Source: a bacterium (GTDB lineage Bacteria > Myxococcota_A > Bradymonadia > Bradymonadales > Bradymonadaceae). From it: a stretch of 62,500 nucleotides of DNA. Position 1 is the stretch's first letter, and each line of letters opens with the position of its first letter. The notes beneath the pieces were generated by a model that was given only the letters and a program-made list of their open reading frames with translations, had not been told where the DNA came from and ran no database searches. Below are positions 1 through 7,770 of this stretch, piece by piece. The position numbers and the translations under genes were made by a program. The stretch is from the NCBI GenBank assembly GCA_030427705.1, contig JAUIBR010000019.1, positions 1-62,500 on the forward strand. Reading direction: 5' to 3'.

Positions 1-77
1 AAGATCACTACATCGGCGTAATAGACGACAATAAGGGACAGATGACAGAAATTGGCCCAACCCCTGTCCCTATCAAT

Positions 78-122
78 GTGTTACCCATGTCGTCGCAAAA
101 AGTGTAACCCATGTCCCCGCAA
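78..122. repeat. Two 21-bp direct repeats at window edge, possible IS-end remnant
   Basis: Two near-identical copies (78-98 and 102-122) share the core GTGTNACCCATGTC followed by CGCAA, with a 24-bp period. Repeated GTGTAACCCATGT-type sites remind me of transposase-binding repeats at the ends of some insertion sequences; that link is from memory. A separate 8-bp inverted repeat, AGGGACAG at 34-41 and CTGTCCCT at 64-71, lies just upstream. No transposase is visible, and nothing else is recognisable in positions 1-125. Confidence 0.4.
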
Positions 123-126
123 CTAC

Positions 127-161
127 CCCCTAGCCCCTAGCCCCTAGCCCCTAGCCCCTAG
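127..161. repeat. Five tandem copies of the 7-mer CCCCTAG
   Basis: Five perfect copies of CCCCTAG run from 127 to 161. The reverse-strand lipoprotein gene ends inside this tract: its TAG stop is the CTA at 158-160 of the last unit. Every unit carries a stop on the reverse strand in turn, so the array guarantees termination in several frames. Confidence 0.9.
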
Positions 162-1351
162 TCTTCCCCTTGAACCTCAACAATCGCAAATGTCGCCATC
201 AGCCCTGGGAAGTACAACACGTGGATGTTGACCCACTCGTCCGCTCCAGCTGCGACCGGGTAGCTGCCGCCGACTTCGGCGGTGACGTAGTCGGTGCCGA
301 TGACGGCTTCGATTTGGTCAACGATTTCGGTGGGGACGAAGCGGCCTGCGCGATACTCGTCGCGGGTCTTGCCGACGTCGCTGATGCTCAGGTGGCTGAC
401 GCGGCCGTAGTCTTCGCGGACGGCGGCGGCGATGTTTTCGATGCCGTTGCCTGGATCCAGAACTGAGTAGGCTTCAAGGCGCGTGAAGCTGAGCGAATCA
501 CCACTGAACTCGAGCTCTTCTTGTAGTTCTTCAAGCTCTTGCGGCATGCCCAGGAAGCGGCCCAAGTCTGCGGTTTCGACGATATTGTAGAGGTCAAAGA
601 GGTCGCCGCGGCAGCTCTCGATATTGGTTTGCAGTTTGTCGGGGGCGACGCGGCAAAGCTCGTTGTCGTTGGCTGCGCCGACACAGCTAAAGCTGAACAG
701 CTCCTCAAGTGCGCCTTCTTCAACGCAGAAGTCGATCGAGATCTCTTCGGCTGGATCGTCGAAGTCGAAATCGGCTTCGCTGAGGTGGAAGTCGACGCAC
801 GAGTCGACAACGTCTAGGACGCGGTCGTCGCAGTCTGGGTCGAGGTCGACTGGCGTCGTGTCGATGCAGTTGCCGTTTTCGCAGGTGAGGGCGAGGCGAT
901 ATTTGCCAAGGTGGCGCTCACCGCTTCCACCGACAACCGCCATGAACGAGGTGTACTCGCCGGACTTCCAGTTATCGATTTTAGAGAGTGCGCCCCAACC
1001 GTCATCGTCATCAAGGACGAGTCGGTCCCATGCGCCAAATTGCTTTTGGCCAAACAGGAACAAGGTTGTGTCGAAGTTTCGTGACGAGCCTTTCTGCGTG
1101 ATTTCGAGCGTGAACTCTGCGCCTTCAATGGTCGAGAAGCGGTAGCCGTGGAATTCAGCCCACTCGTCGAGCTCGCCCTCAACCGCTTCGTCCAACAGAA
1201 GGTGTCCTTCAACCTGGACGCCTCGAAGTGAGTCAGCTGCGCCGTTGATTTGAGGTTCGATGATTTCTTTGTCAGAAGTGGAATCGTCGCCGCATGCAAT
1301 CGCGCCGGCAAAAAGAAGGGGTAGAAGATACTTGGTCGAAGTGCGTTTCAT
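158..1351 (-). CDS. Secreted lipoprotein with PPC-like N-terminal domain, unknown function
   Basis: A 397-residue protein starting at the ATG at 1351, where GGAG sits about seven bases upstream; an ATG nine codons earlier has no signal-peptide logic. The N-terminus is a basic stretch, a hydrophobic segment and a lipobox ending AIAC followed by GDD, so it is a lipoprotein, probably outer-membrane bound. Residues about 35-165 resemble a bacterial pre-peptidase C-terminal (PPC) beta domain (a DTTLFLFG strand and a DDDDGWG loop). The C-terminal half is Cys- and acid-rich and not recognised. The gene stands alone, divergent from the barrel gene at 1635. PPC assignment is by eye. Confidence 0.75.
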   Translation of the reverse strand: MKRTSTKYLLPLLFAGAIACGDDSTSDKEIIEPQINGAADSLRGVQVEGHLLLDEAVEGELDEWAEFHGYRFSTIEGAEFTLEITQKGSSRNFDTTLFLFGQKQFGAWDRLVLDDDDGWGALSKIDNWKSGEYTSFMAVVGGSGERHLGKYRLALTCENGNCIDTTPVDLDPDCDDRVLDVVDSCVDFHLSEADFDFDDPAEEISIDFCVEEGALEELFSFSCVGAANDNELCRVAPDKLQTNIESCRGDLFDLYNIVETADLGRFLGMPQELEELQEELEFSGDSLSFTRLEAYSVLDPGNGIENIAAAVREDYGRVSHLSISDVGKTRDEYRAGRFVPTEIVDQIEAVIGTDYVTAEVGGSYPVAAGADEWVNIHVLYFPGLMATFAIVEVQGED

Positions 1352-1634
1352 TGTTTGCTCCAAAAGCCAAAATTCCATGTAACTGGGCCCCTATAGAGCA
1401 GGTCGCGTGCCAAACTTATGTGACGATTTTGTGATCCACAGATCGGCTAGGCGCGTCGCGGGTTTCGTGCCCCAAAGTTATTGATTGCCCGCACGAATGG
1501 CGGAGATGCCGAAAGTCGAGTGTCCAGTTTGCTGGGGTGTCTGAGCAACACATGGAAGATCGAGTGACCAGTGCGTGGGACTTGGAGAACTCGTCGGGTC
1601 CGTTTAGTATCGCGGCGTCGAAAAGGAGTGCCCA

Positions 1635-2216
1635 ATGCGTAGATTTCTGACCATTACTATCTTTATTCTCACCATGTTGGTGGCGGTGAACGCGTCCGCC
1701 ACGCAGGCTCGCGCGCAGGCAGCGTTTGGATTGGGGCTGACGACGATCTCGGACGAAGAAACGGATGCGAATCTTGAGAACTCGGTCGGCTTTGACCTTC
1801 AGCTTGCGGGGTTGATAGGGGTTACGGATGTGGTCTTCATCGGGGGCTACTTCAACTGGCAGACCAGCAAACACAACTTCGAAGACTCCGAAGCCGACGT
1901 TGGTGTTTCACTAAGTGCGTTAGGTGTCATCGGACGATTTGAACTTCAATACGTTCGGCTTGAAGCGAACCTTGGATACGCTTTTGGTGATGCTGATTTC
2001 GAGTTTGGCCCGTTCGACGATAATGTCGACTACGGCGGCATCCAGATTGGTGGAGCGGCATTCTACCCGATCTCGATTGCTCGCCTGTCTTCCATCGACG
2101 TGGGCGCGTACACACTTGCGAGCTTCGTGAATGCCAAAGAAGACAATAACGACTCCGACGCGACGTACTTTCAGTTGGGCATTATGGCCAAACTGACCTT
2201 CGGTACGCAGTTCTAG
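1635..2216 (+). CDS. Outer-membrane beta-barrel protein (OmpA/OmpX-like size)
   Basis: 193 residues with an ideal AAGGAG site seven bases before the ATG. Residues 1-28 form a Sec signal peptide ending at an AxA-type site (ARAQA). The rest alternates polar and hydrophobic residues in strand-length stretches with acidic loops, and the chain ends LTFGTQF with the terminal Phe typical of substrates of the BAM complex. It is small enough for an eight-stranded barrel. No family-specific motif is visible, so the role (porin, adhesin or structural) is open. The 255-bp gap upstream holds its promoter and that of the divergent lipoprotein gene. Confidence 0.75.
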   Translation: MRRFLTITIFILTMLVAVNASATQARAQAAFGLGLTTISDEETDANLENSVGFDLQLAGLIGVTDVVFIGGYFNWQTSKHNFEDSEADVGVSLSALGVIGRFELQYVRLEANLGYAFGDADFEFGPFDDNVDYGGIQIGGAAFYPISIARLSSIDVGAYTLASFVNAKEDNNDSDATYFQLGIMAKLTFGTQF

Positions 2217-2641
2217 CCAAAGAACTTCAGGCAGACGCCGACGAACAGGACGGCGACGCCTCCGATTTCAGCCACAATCAGGGCCCACATTCCAAGATGC
2301 GTGACGGCACCGCCGTCCCTAATTTGGTTGTCGGTGTCTTTGCGTACGCCGTGAATCAGGTAGGTGATGATGGCGATGGCAAAGAAGATGAGCGGGGCGA
2401 GTGCGGCTGCCAGATTGACGGTGTCCGAGAACGCGCTTAGCTCGACAAGTTGTGCGATGACCAGCGCCGCAAATGAATACAAGAGTGAGGCGCGGTGCGC
2501 AGTGTCGACGTAGATGTGAGCCTGGCCTTCATCCGATGCCGTCATCTGAAGGTATTTCCAGACGCCAGTCACCAGCCCGACAAGCAGGAAGACTCCGCTG
2601 GCCAAAATGCCAGCGACAAAACCAGGGGCAAACTCAGTCAC
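2213..2641 (-). CDS. Four-helix integral membrane protein, unknown
   Basis: 142 residues with four predicted membrane helices (about 8-32, 50-72, 80-100 and 115-140) and short polar loops. It starts with GTG and overlaps the stop of the upstream alpha/beta hydrolase by four bases (GTGA), so the two are translationally coupled. I do not recognise a family; the overall form resembles small DUF-type inner-membrane proteins. Its 3' end overlaps that of the convergent barrel gene by four bases. Confidence 0.7.
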   Translation of the reverse strand: MTEFAPGFVAGILASGVFLLVGLVTGVWKYLQMTASDEGQAHIYVDTAHRASLLYSFAALVIAQLVELSAFSDTVNLAAALAPLIFFAIAIITYLIHGVRKDTDNQIRDGGAVTHLGMWALIVAEIGGVAVLFVGVCLKFFG

Positions 2642-3414
2642 AGTGAATTCACCCAGGGCACGATGGCGTCGGCGAGCTCGACGGCGTGGGTCTTTTGGGA
2701 GTTGTGCCCGCCGGTTTCGAAGCGCAGACGAGGTCCTTCGGGGACGATGTCAGCCATGCGTTGAACGATGTCGGCCTCGATGAGGTAGTCATCGTCACAC
2801 CAACACACCAACGTCGATTGCTGGAGTCCGCGAATCGCTTCGATGTGACGGGGCCATTCAAAATGGGCGAGCCGGTCGAATGTGCGGCGTGCTTCAAGGG
2901 CGTTGATGCGTTTGAAGCCGGCGCTCTTGAACTGCTTTACAACCAGCGGATTCAAGAGCGACTTCACGGCTGGTGTCCGCATGGCACGGCGCATGAGTTC
3001 GAAGTTTGGGGTGTTTCGGTAACCGCGATGTGGCTCGATGCCCCACGGGTTGACTAATCCAACGCCTTGGACCCATTCGGGGAATCGGTAGCCGACCTCA
3101 GCCGCGTGAATCGAGCCGTAGCTGTGGCCTAGAACCACGACAGGTTCCTTGATGTACTCTTCGATGAATTTGGCGATGAAGTCCGCGATTGCTTTTGGCG
3201 AAGCGCTATCGCCCATCGGGGTTCCGCCGAATCCCGGCAAGTCTACTCGCACGAAGCGCAACTGGGGTTCGAGTGCCGAGCCCAACCATCGAAAATCCCG
3301 CACGCTGCCTGGGAGACCGTGGATGCCCAGCACGACTGGTCCTTCACCGACGTCGGTGGCGCAGGCCCAGCCGAGGTCGATGGTGTTTGGGTCTGATGGG
3401 GATTCGGGGGTCAT
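2638..3414 (-). CDS. Alpha/beta-fold hydrolase
   Basis: 258 residues, cytoplasmic (no signal peptide). The oxyanion-hole strand GIHGLPGS is near residue 33, the nucleophile elbow GHSYGS near 96, an acid in the CDDDYL loop near 207, and the His in GGHNSQK near 237, giving a full Ser-Asp-His triad. Substrate cannot be read; the size and HGLPGS motif fit the esterase/peptidase/hydrolase superfamily. It is the first gene of a pair with the four-helix membrane protein. Its ribosome site (AGGA) is supplied by the last unit of the adjacent CTAAGG repeat tract. Confidence 0.85.
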   Translation of the reverse strand: MTPESPSDPNTIDLGWACATDVGEGPVVLGIHGLPGSVRDFRWLGSALEPQLRFVRVDLPGFGGTPMGDSASPKAIADFIAKFIEEYIKEPVVVLGHSYGSIHAAEVGYRFPEWVQGVGLVNPWGIEPHRGYRNTPNFELMRRAMRTPAVKSLLNPLVVKQFKSAGFKRINALEARRTFDRLAHFEWPRHIEAIRGLQQSTLVCWCDDDYLIEADIVQRMADIVPEGPRLRFETGGHNSQKTHAVELADAIVPWVNSL

Positions 3415-3421
3415 GGGGTTT

Positions 3422-3494
3422 CCTAAGGACCTAAGTGTTCTAAGGACTTAAGTTTCGGTTTCCTAAGGACCTAAGTTTTATAAGGACTTAAGTC
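3422..3494. repeat. Imperfect ~20-bp tandem repeat with CTAAGGACYTAAGT core (four units)
   Basis: Four units with the shared core CTAAGGAC(C/T)TAAGT alternate between CCTAAG and CTTAAG versions, making several small palindromes, followed by a degenerate TTCTTAAGTTCTTAAGAA tail to about 3520. The tract fills the gap between two same-strand hydrolase genes and abuts the start of the downstream one. It might act as a weak intergenic hairpin cluster; no function is evident. Confidence 0.8.
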
Positions 3495-3520
3495 CTTTTC
3501 TCTTCTTAAGTTCTTAAGAA

Positions 3521-4381
3521 TTACCCGAAGAACTCGAGCAGGTGTTGGTTCACTTCCTCTGGGGCTTCATTTTGGACCCAGTGGCCGATGCCTGGCAACT
3601 TGTGGACCGTGCAGTCTGGCACCCACTTTGGTGACGGCTCTGCCATCTCCTCGCCAAGGAACGGGTCGCCGGTTCCCCAGACGACCATTGTTGGGCATTC
3701 GATCTTCTGCCACTTGAAGCTCGCGGGGCTTCGGAAGGCTGCGCGGTAGTAGTTGATGGCACCGGTGGCCGCGCCGGGTTGGCTGGCGGCCTCGACATAC
3801 TTCTGTTTGTCTTCTTCGCTGAACTTTTTGCCCTTTGTGATGCTAATCGCCTTCTTGACCGCGACGTGGTCGTTGGCGTTCATGTAGCGCTCAGGGATGA
3901 AGGGGATTTGGAAGAAGAACATGTACCAACTCTTTCGAAGCTGGCGGAACGTGCGCAGGGCCTTCGCGAAGCGGGCTGGGTGGGGGACGTTGCAGATGGC
4001 GAGTTTCGAGACGACCTCGGGGTGGAACATGGGGGTTGCCCAGGCGACGGCGGCGCCCCAGTCGTGCCCGACCAGGTAGCACGAATCTTCGCCCACGAAC
4101 TCGACCAGTTCTTTGACGTCACGACACAGCTTGTCCATCGAGTAGTTGTAGACCCCGGTGGGTTTTGAGCTGAGGTTGTAGCCACGCATATCGGGCGCGA
4201 CGACGCGATAGCCCGCGTCAATCAATGCGATGATCTGGTGTTTCCACGCGTACCAAAACTCGGGAAACCCGTGCAGCAGAACGACCAGCTGTCCCTCGCC
4301 ACCTTCGACGTAGTGGAGGCGTACGTCGCTGAGGTCTGCGAATTTGTGGGTGATGCGGCCGTCGAGTGTCTCTTCAGTCAT
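3521..4381 (-). CDS. Epoxide-hydrolase-type alpha/beta hydrolase
   Basis: 286 residues. The signature elements of soluble epoxide hydrolases and related dehalogenases are present: HGFPEFWYAW (oxyanion hole, about 37-46), an Asp nucleophile in GHDWGAA (about 104-110), cap-domain helices in the middle, a GTGDPFLG acid loop, and the catalytic His in GIGHW near residue 267. Epoxide hydrolases open epoxides to diols through an Asp ester intermediate. The tyrosine ring-opening residues of the cap cannot be placed with certainty, so haloalkane or fluoroacetate dehalogenase activity is an alternative. Its start overlaps the small upstream membrane protein gene by eight bases. Confidence 0.88.
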   Translation of the reverse strand: MTEETLDGRITHKFADLSDVRLHYVEGGEGQLVVLLHGFPEFWYAWKHQIIALIDAGYRVVAPDMRGYNLSSKPTGVYNYSMDKLCRDVKELVEFVGEDSCYLVGHDWGAAVAWATPMFHPEVVSKLAICNVPHPARFAKALRTFRQLRKSWYMFFFQIPFIPERYMNANDHVAVKKAISITKGKKFSEEDKQKYVEAASQPGAATGAINYYRAAFRSPASFKWQKIECPTMVVWGTGDPFLGEEMAEPSPKWVPDCTVHKLPGIGHWVQNEAPEEVNQHLLEFFG

Positions 4382-4631
4382 CGGTTTCCTGGGGCTTGTC
4401 GCTGACGCGGAGGTAAACCACGCGTCCGACCTTTACCAGCGTCAGAAGGATCGGGCCACCATGCCAGAATACATCAAAGATATCGATGGGTTTGGACAAG
4501 GTCCCGGCCTGGAACATCAACGCCTTCTGCACGAGGTGCGGCTGAGGTTCAAATGGCCATGGTGCGGCGCCCAGCAAGAGAACGAGCGGGATGAGCCAGG
4601 TGAGGCTTAGTGAATCTAGGAACTTCGACAT
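4374..4631 (-). CDS. Small hypothetical membrane protein
   Basis: 85 residues with an N-terminal hydrophobic helix (about 10-25) and a second hydrophobic stretch (about 57-73). It precedes and overlaps the epoxide-hydrolase-like gene by eight bases, arguing for a shared transcript. Family not recognised and the ribosome site is weak; the overlap and codon pattern are the main support. Confidence 0.55.
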   Translation of the reverse strand: MSKFLDSLSLTWLIPLVLLLGAAPWPFEPQPHLVQKALMFQAGTLSKPIDIFDVFWHGGPILLTLVKVGRVVYLRVSDKPQETDD

Positions 4632-4744
4632 GCGGGATTATTGCCTGTGTTGTGTCACGAGTTCAACGGTTGAAGCAGGTTGATAGCCACTCCATTGCGG
4701 TGCTATACCGCCCGAAGCAAATTTAGAGAATTAGGAGTTTAGTT

Positions 4745-5545
4745 ATGGCTCGAATCATCACAATGGCACTGTTGGTTTTGCTGACAGTTGGCTGCAATAA
4801 CACCAAGACACCTGAGCAAGCGAAGGCGGATTCGCCGGCGCAAGAGAAGGCTGCGGCCGACGGGGACAACACCCAGAAGTCCGACAAAGTGAAGATCGAC
4901 TTGAAAGACCCTGCCGAGCCCGCTGCGGCGAAGCCGGCATCACCCACTACCGATACTGAGAAAGGAAAAGACATGAGCGCACTCATGAATCCGGCCGCTG
5001 CTACCGAGACGGCGCCCGAGAAGTTCAAGGCAAAGTTCGAGACCTCGAAAGGCGATTTCGTCGTAGAAGTTTATCGTGATTGGGCACCTCAAGGTGCTGA
5101 CCGATTCTACAACCTCGTCAAGATTGGTTTCTTCAACGACGTGCGCTTCTTCCGCGTGCTTTCGGGATTCGTTGCTCAGTTCGGCATCAATGGCGATCCA
5201 GAAGTCATGAAGGCTTGGCGTGAAGCGAAGATCTCCGACGACCCAGTCAAGGAGACCAACGCACGCGGCACGCTCGTTTTCGCGACAGCAGGTCCAAACA
5301 CCCGTACGACGCAGCTGTTCATCAACTTCGGAAACAACGCAAACCTTGACGGAATGGGCTTCTCGCCGTTCGGTAAGGTCGTTGAAGGCATGGACGTTGT
5401 GGACGGCCTCTACGCTGAGTACGGCGAAGGCGCGCCACGCGGCATGGGTCCAAACCAGGGTCTCATCCAGTCGCAAGGCAACACGTACTTGAAAGAGAGC
5501 TTCCCGAAGCTCGACTACGTCAAGACGGCGACGATCGTCGAGTAG
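4745..5545 (+). CDS. Lipoprotein cyclophilin-type peptidyl-prolyl isomerase
   Basis: 266 residues with an AGGAG site. The signal ends in the lipobox TVGC followed by NNT, so it is a periplasm-facing lipoprotein. Residues 20-90 are an Ala/Pro/Lys/Asp-rich disordered linker; residues about 95-265 are a cyclophilin domain with the F-x-R-V segment (VRFFRVLSGF), the QFGINGD region, and the NTRTTQLFINFGNN strand, which carry the conserved active-site Arg, Phe and Gln. The role would be cis-trans isomerisation of prolyl bonds in envelope proteins. It is monocistronic, with a clear intrinsic terminator at 5565-5588. Confidence 0.93.
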   Translation: MARIITMALLVLLTVGCNNTKTPEQAKADSPAQEKAAADGDNTQKSDKVKIDLKDPAEPAAAKPASPTTDTEKGKDMSALMNPAAATETAPEKFKAKFETSKGDFVVEVYRDWAPQGADRFYNLVKIGFFNDVRFFRVLSGFVAQFGINGDPEVMKAWREAKISDDPVKETNARGTLVFATAGPNTRTTQLFINFGNNANLDGMGFSPFGKVVEGMDVVDGLYAEYGEGAPRGMGPNQGLIQSQGNTYLKESFPKLDYVKTATIVE

Positions 5546-5564
5546 GCCTTGGCGAAACGGAAAG

Positions 5565-5588
5565 AAAGGCCCTGCGGGGCCTTTTTTC
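5565..5588 (+). terminator. Rho-independent terminator of the cyclophilin gene
   Basis: The stem AAAGGCCC (5565-5572) pairs with GGGCCTTT (5577-5584) around a TGCG loop, followed by a run of six T from 5582. It lies 20 bases after the cyclophilin stop codon. Confidence 0.92.
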
Positions 5589-5601
5589 GTTTCTTGTCTT
5601 C

Positions 5602-5832
5602 CCGGCTAACCGGAACCATCGGCTAACCGGGTTTATCGGTTAACCGGGTTTGTCGGCTAACCGGCTAACCGGATTTATCGGCTAACCGGGTTTATCGGTT
5701 AACCGGGTTTGTCGGCTAACCGGCTAACCGGATTTATCGGCTAACCGGCTAACCGGATTTATCGGCTAACCGGGTTTATCGGCTAACCGGGTTTATCGGC
5801 TAACCGGATTTATCGGCCAACCGGTTAACCGG
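5602..5832. repeat. Tandem array of ~16 palindromic CGGYTAACCGG cores with 6-nt spacers
   Basis: About 16 copies of an 11-bp core, CGGCTAACCGG or CGGTTAACCGG, most separated by six bases of the form RTTTRT (GTTTAT, GTTTGT, ATTTAT). In four places two cores share a CGG. Cores with TTAA are perfect palindromes (CCGGTTAACCGG). A larger block containing the GTTTGT spacer and a fused core pair occurs twice, showing amplification by duplication. The array starts 14 bases after the terminator and ends 80 bases before the next gene. Confidence 0.95.
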
Positions 5833-5912
5833 ATCTGTACGAATGGCAGAAGCTTGTGAGCCACGACGTTGAGGGGTACAACGTAGCCATCTCATTTCAG
5901 ACGAGTAAGTAG

Positions 5913-7493
5913 ATGGTTCGTCATCTTTTTTTCGCAGGCGCGATCGTGACCTTTGTGGCGGTTGGCTTGGTGTACATGGTGTGGCCGCCTGTGCTGTGGT
6001 CGCTGCTCTTTTTTGTGCCGTTGTTCCTGGTGGGGCTGTACGATTCGCTCCAAACGGAACACACGATTCGGCGCAATTTCCCGATTCTTGGGCATGGCCG
6101 ATATCTTCTGGAGTCGATTCGACCTGAGATTCAGCAGTACTTTATTGAGCGGGATACGGATGGTCGGCCGCTGTCGCGCGAAGAGCGCTCGGTCGTGTAC
6201 CAGCGTGCGAAGCACGAGCTGGATACGGTTCCGTTTGGGACGCAGCATGACGTGTACGAGCCGGGTTTTGAGTGGGTGAACCACTCGCTGAGCGCGTGTC
6301 ATCGCCCGGACGAGCCGCCACGTATCATGGTTGGCGAAGAGCGATGCAAGCAGCCGTATGCTTCGTCGTTGTTGAACGTGTCTGCGATGAGCTTTGGTTC
6401 CTTGAGCCCCACTGCCGTGCTCGCCATCAACGAAGGCGCGGCGAAAGGTGGGTTCGCCCACAACACGGGTGAGGGCGGGATTAGCCCGTATCACCTGCAG
6501 CCGGGCGGCGACCTGATTTGGCAGATTGGCACGGGGTACTTCGGCTGCCGGACGTTGGAGGGTGATTTCAATCCGGAGATGTTCCAGGAAAACGTCTCGA
6601 ATGACTCGGTTAAGATGATCGAGGTGAAGCTCAGCCAGGGCGCCAAACCTGGGCACGGCGGTATTTTGCCAGGCAAGAAGGTCAATAAAGAGATCGCGGC
6701 GATTCGTGGTGTTGAAGTTGGCAAAGACGTTCTGAGCCCACCGACCCACAGTGCGTTCGATGGTCCGCAGGGGTTGTTGGAGTTTGTGACGGAGCTGCGC
6801 GAGCTGTCCGGCGGAAAGCCGGTTGGATTCAAGCTGTGTATCGGCCGTCCATCCGAGTTCTTGTCGATCTGCAAGGCGATGGTCGAGACCGGTCTTCGTC
6901 CAGATTTCATCACAGTGGACGGCAAAGAAGGCGGTACCGGTGCGGCGCCGCTTGAGTTCTCAAACTCAGTGGGTATGCCACTTCGTGAGGGTTTGCGATT
7001 TGTTCACAACTCGCTGGTCGGCTGCGACCTGCGTGACGACATGAAGGTGTTTGCGTCGGGCAAGGTGATTCAGGGCTTCGACATGTTCCGCCTCCTGGCG
7101 CTGGGTGCTGACGGTTGCAATGCCGCGCGTGCGTTCATGTTGGCGCTGGGCTGCATTCAGGCGCTTCGATGCAATAGCAATATCTGCCCGACCGGCATCG
7201 CGACGCAGGACAAGGCGCTGTACAAGGGCCTGGTCGTGCCAGACAAGTCGATGCGCGTGTTTCGCTACCACCGCGCGACCATCCACAACCTTCTGGACCT
7301 GATGGGTTGCGCGGGCCTGCAGCATCCTGACGAGGTGACGCCGGACGTCATCATGCGCCGCATCGACGAGCTGAAGTTCGCAAGCTACGAGCAGCTCTTC
7401 CCCACGTTGGAAGCGGGCGCGCTGGTCAATGGCACGCCGCCAGATTGGATGGCGAAAGAGTGGGACCGAGCCAAAGCCGACAGCTTCCGCTAG
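5913..7493 (+). CDS. Membrane-anchored FMN-binding glutamate synthase-family protein
   Basis: 526 residues. Two N-terminal membrane helices (about 5-45) precede a glutamate-synthase FMN/2-oxoglutarate barrel domain. Visible landmarks are MSFGSLSP, the GEGGISPYHL loop, QGAKPGHGG, the DGKEGGTGAAP strand and, near residue 415, three cysteines spaced C-x5-C-x4-C (GCIQALRC then NICPTG) that ligate the 3Fe-4S cluster in GltB. The amidotransferase domain is absent, so it is an oxidoreductase of the GltS-domain type rather than a full glutamate synthase. Substrate unknown. It starts 80 bases after the palindromic array with only a weak ribosome site. Confidence 0.9.
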   Translation: MVRHLFFAGAIVTFVAVGLVYMVWPPVLWSLLFFVPLFLVGLYDSLQTEHTIRRNFPILGHGRYLLESIRPEIQQYFIERDTDGRPLSREERSVVYQRAKHELDTVPFGTQHDVYEPGFEWVNHSLSACHRPDEPPRIMVGEERCKQPYASSLLNVSAMSFGSLSPTAVLAINEGAAKGGFAHNTGEGGISPYHLQPGGDLIWQIGTGYFGCRTLEGDFNPEMFQENVSNDSVKMIEVKLSQGAKPGHGGILPGKKVNKEIAAIRGVEVGKDVLSPPTHSAFDGPQGLLEFVTELRELSGGKPVGFKLCIGRPSEFLSICKAMVETGLRPDFITVDGKEGGTGAAPLEFSNSVGMPLREGLRFVHNSLVGCDLRDDMKVFASGKVIQGFDMFRLLALGADGCNAARAFMLALGCIQALRCNSNICPTGIATQDKALYKGLVVPDKSMRVFRYHRATIHNLLDLMGCAGLQHPDEVTPDVIMRRIDELKFASYEQLFPTLEAGALVNGTPPDWMAKEWDRAKADSFR

Positions 7494-7561
7494 TCAAAAT
7501 TCCGAAAGGCAAAGCCGAGGCAACGTGATAGCCTCGCAACAGACCCAAATCAGAGGATGAT

Positions 7562-7759
7562 ATGGCTGCTCGCAAGAAGAAAACGCCTCCGAAGACCACG
7601 GATATGATCTTTTTTGGCGACCACGAAGACCAAGACGCGAAAGACCTTGCGTACGGCGACCAGAAGCCGGGTTGCAAGGACATCATCAAGCGCAACAAGA
7701 AGAAGACGGGTTACGAAGACGCCTCGTTTAGCGGGGACTGGACGCCCGACACAGATTAG
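7562..7759 (+). CDS. Small charged protein upstream of guaB1
   Basis: 65 residues, with AGAGGATGAT before the ATG. The chain is Lys-rich at the start (AARKKKTPPK), then acidic and hydrophilic with a single Cys and several Asp/Gly turns (FFGDHEDQD, YGDQKPG). No membrane segment. It ends 11 bases before guaB1, so it is probably cotranscribed with it. I do not recognise the family; size and charge suggest a small regulatory or nucleic-acid-associated protein, which is only a guess. Confidence 0.6.
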   Translation: MAARKKKTPPKTTDMIFFGDHEDQDAKDLAYGDQKPGCKDIIKRNKKKTGYEDASFSGDWTPDTD

Positions 7760-7770
7760 ATTCAAGACAT

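Noticed and set aside
1416-1874. 152-residue reverse ORF
   Set aside because: It runs antisense through the signal peptide of the barrel protein and the divergent promoter region; no start signal or family.
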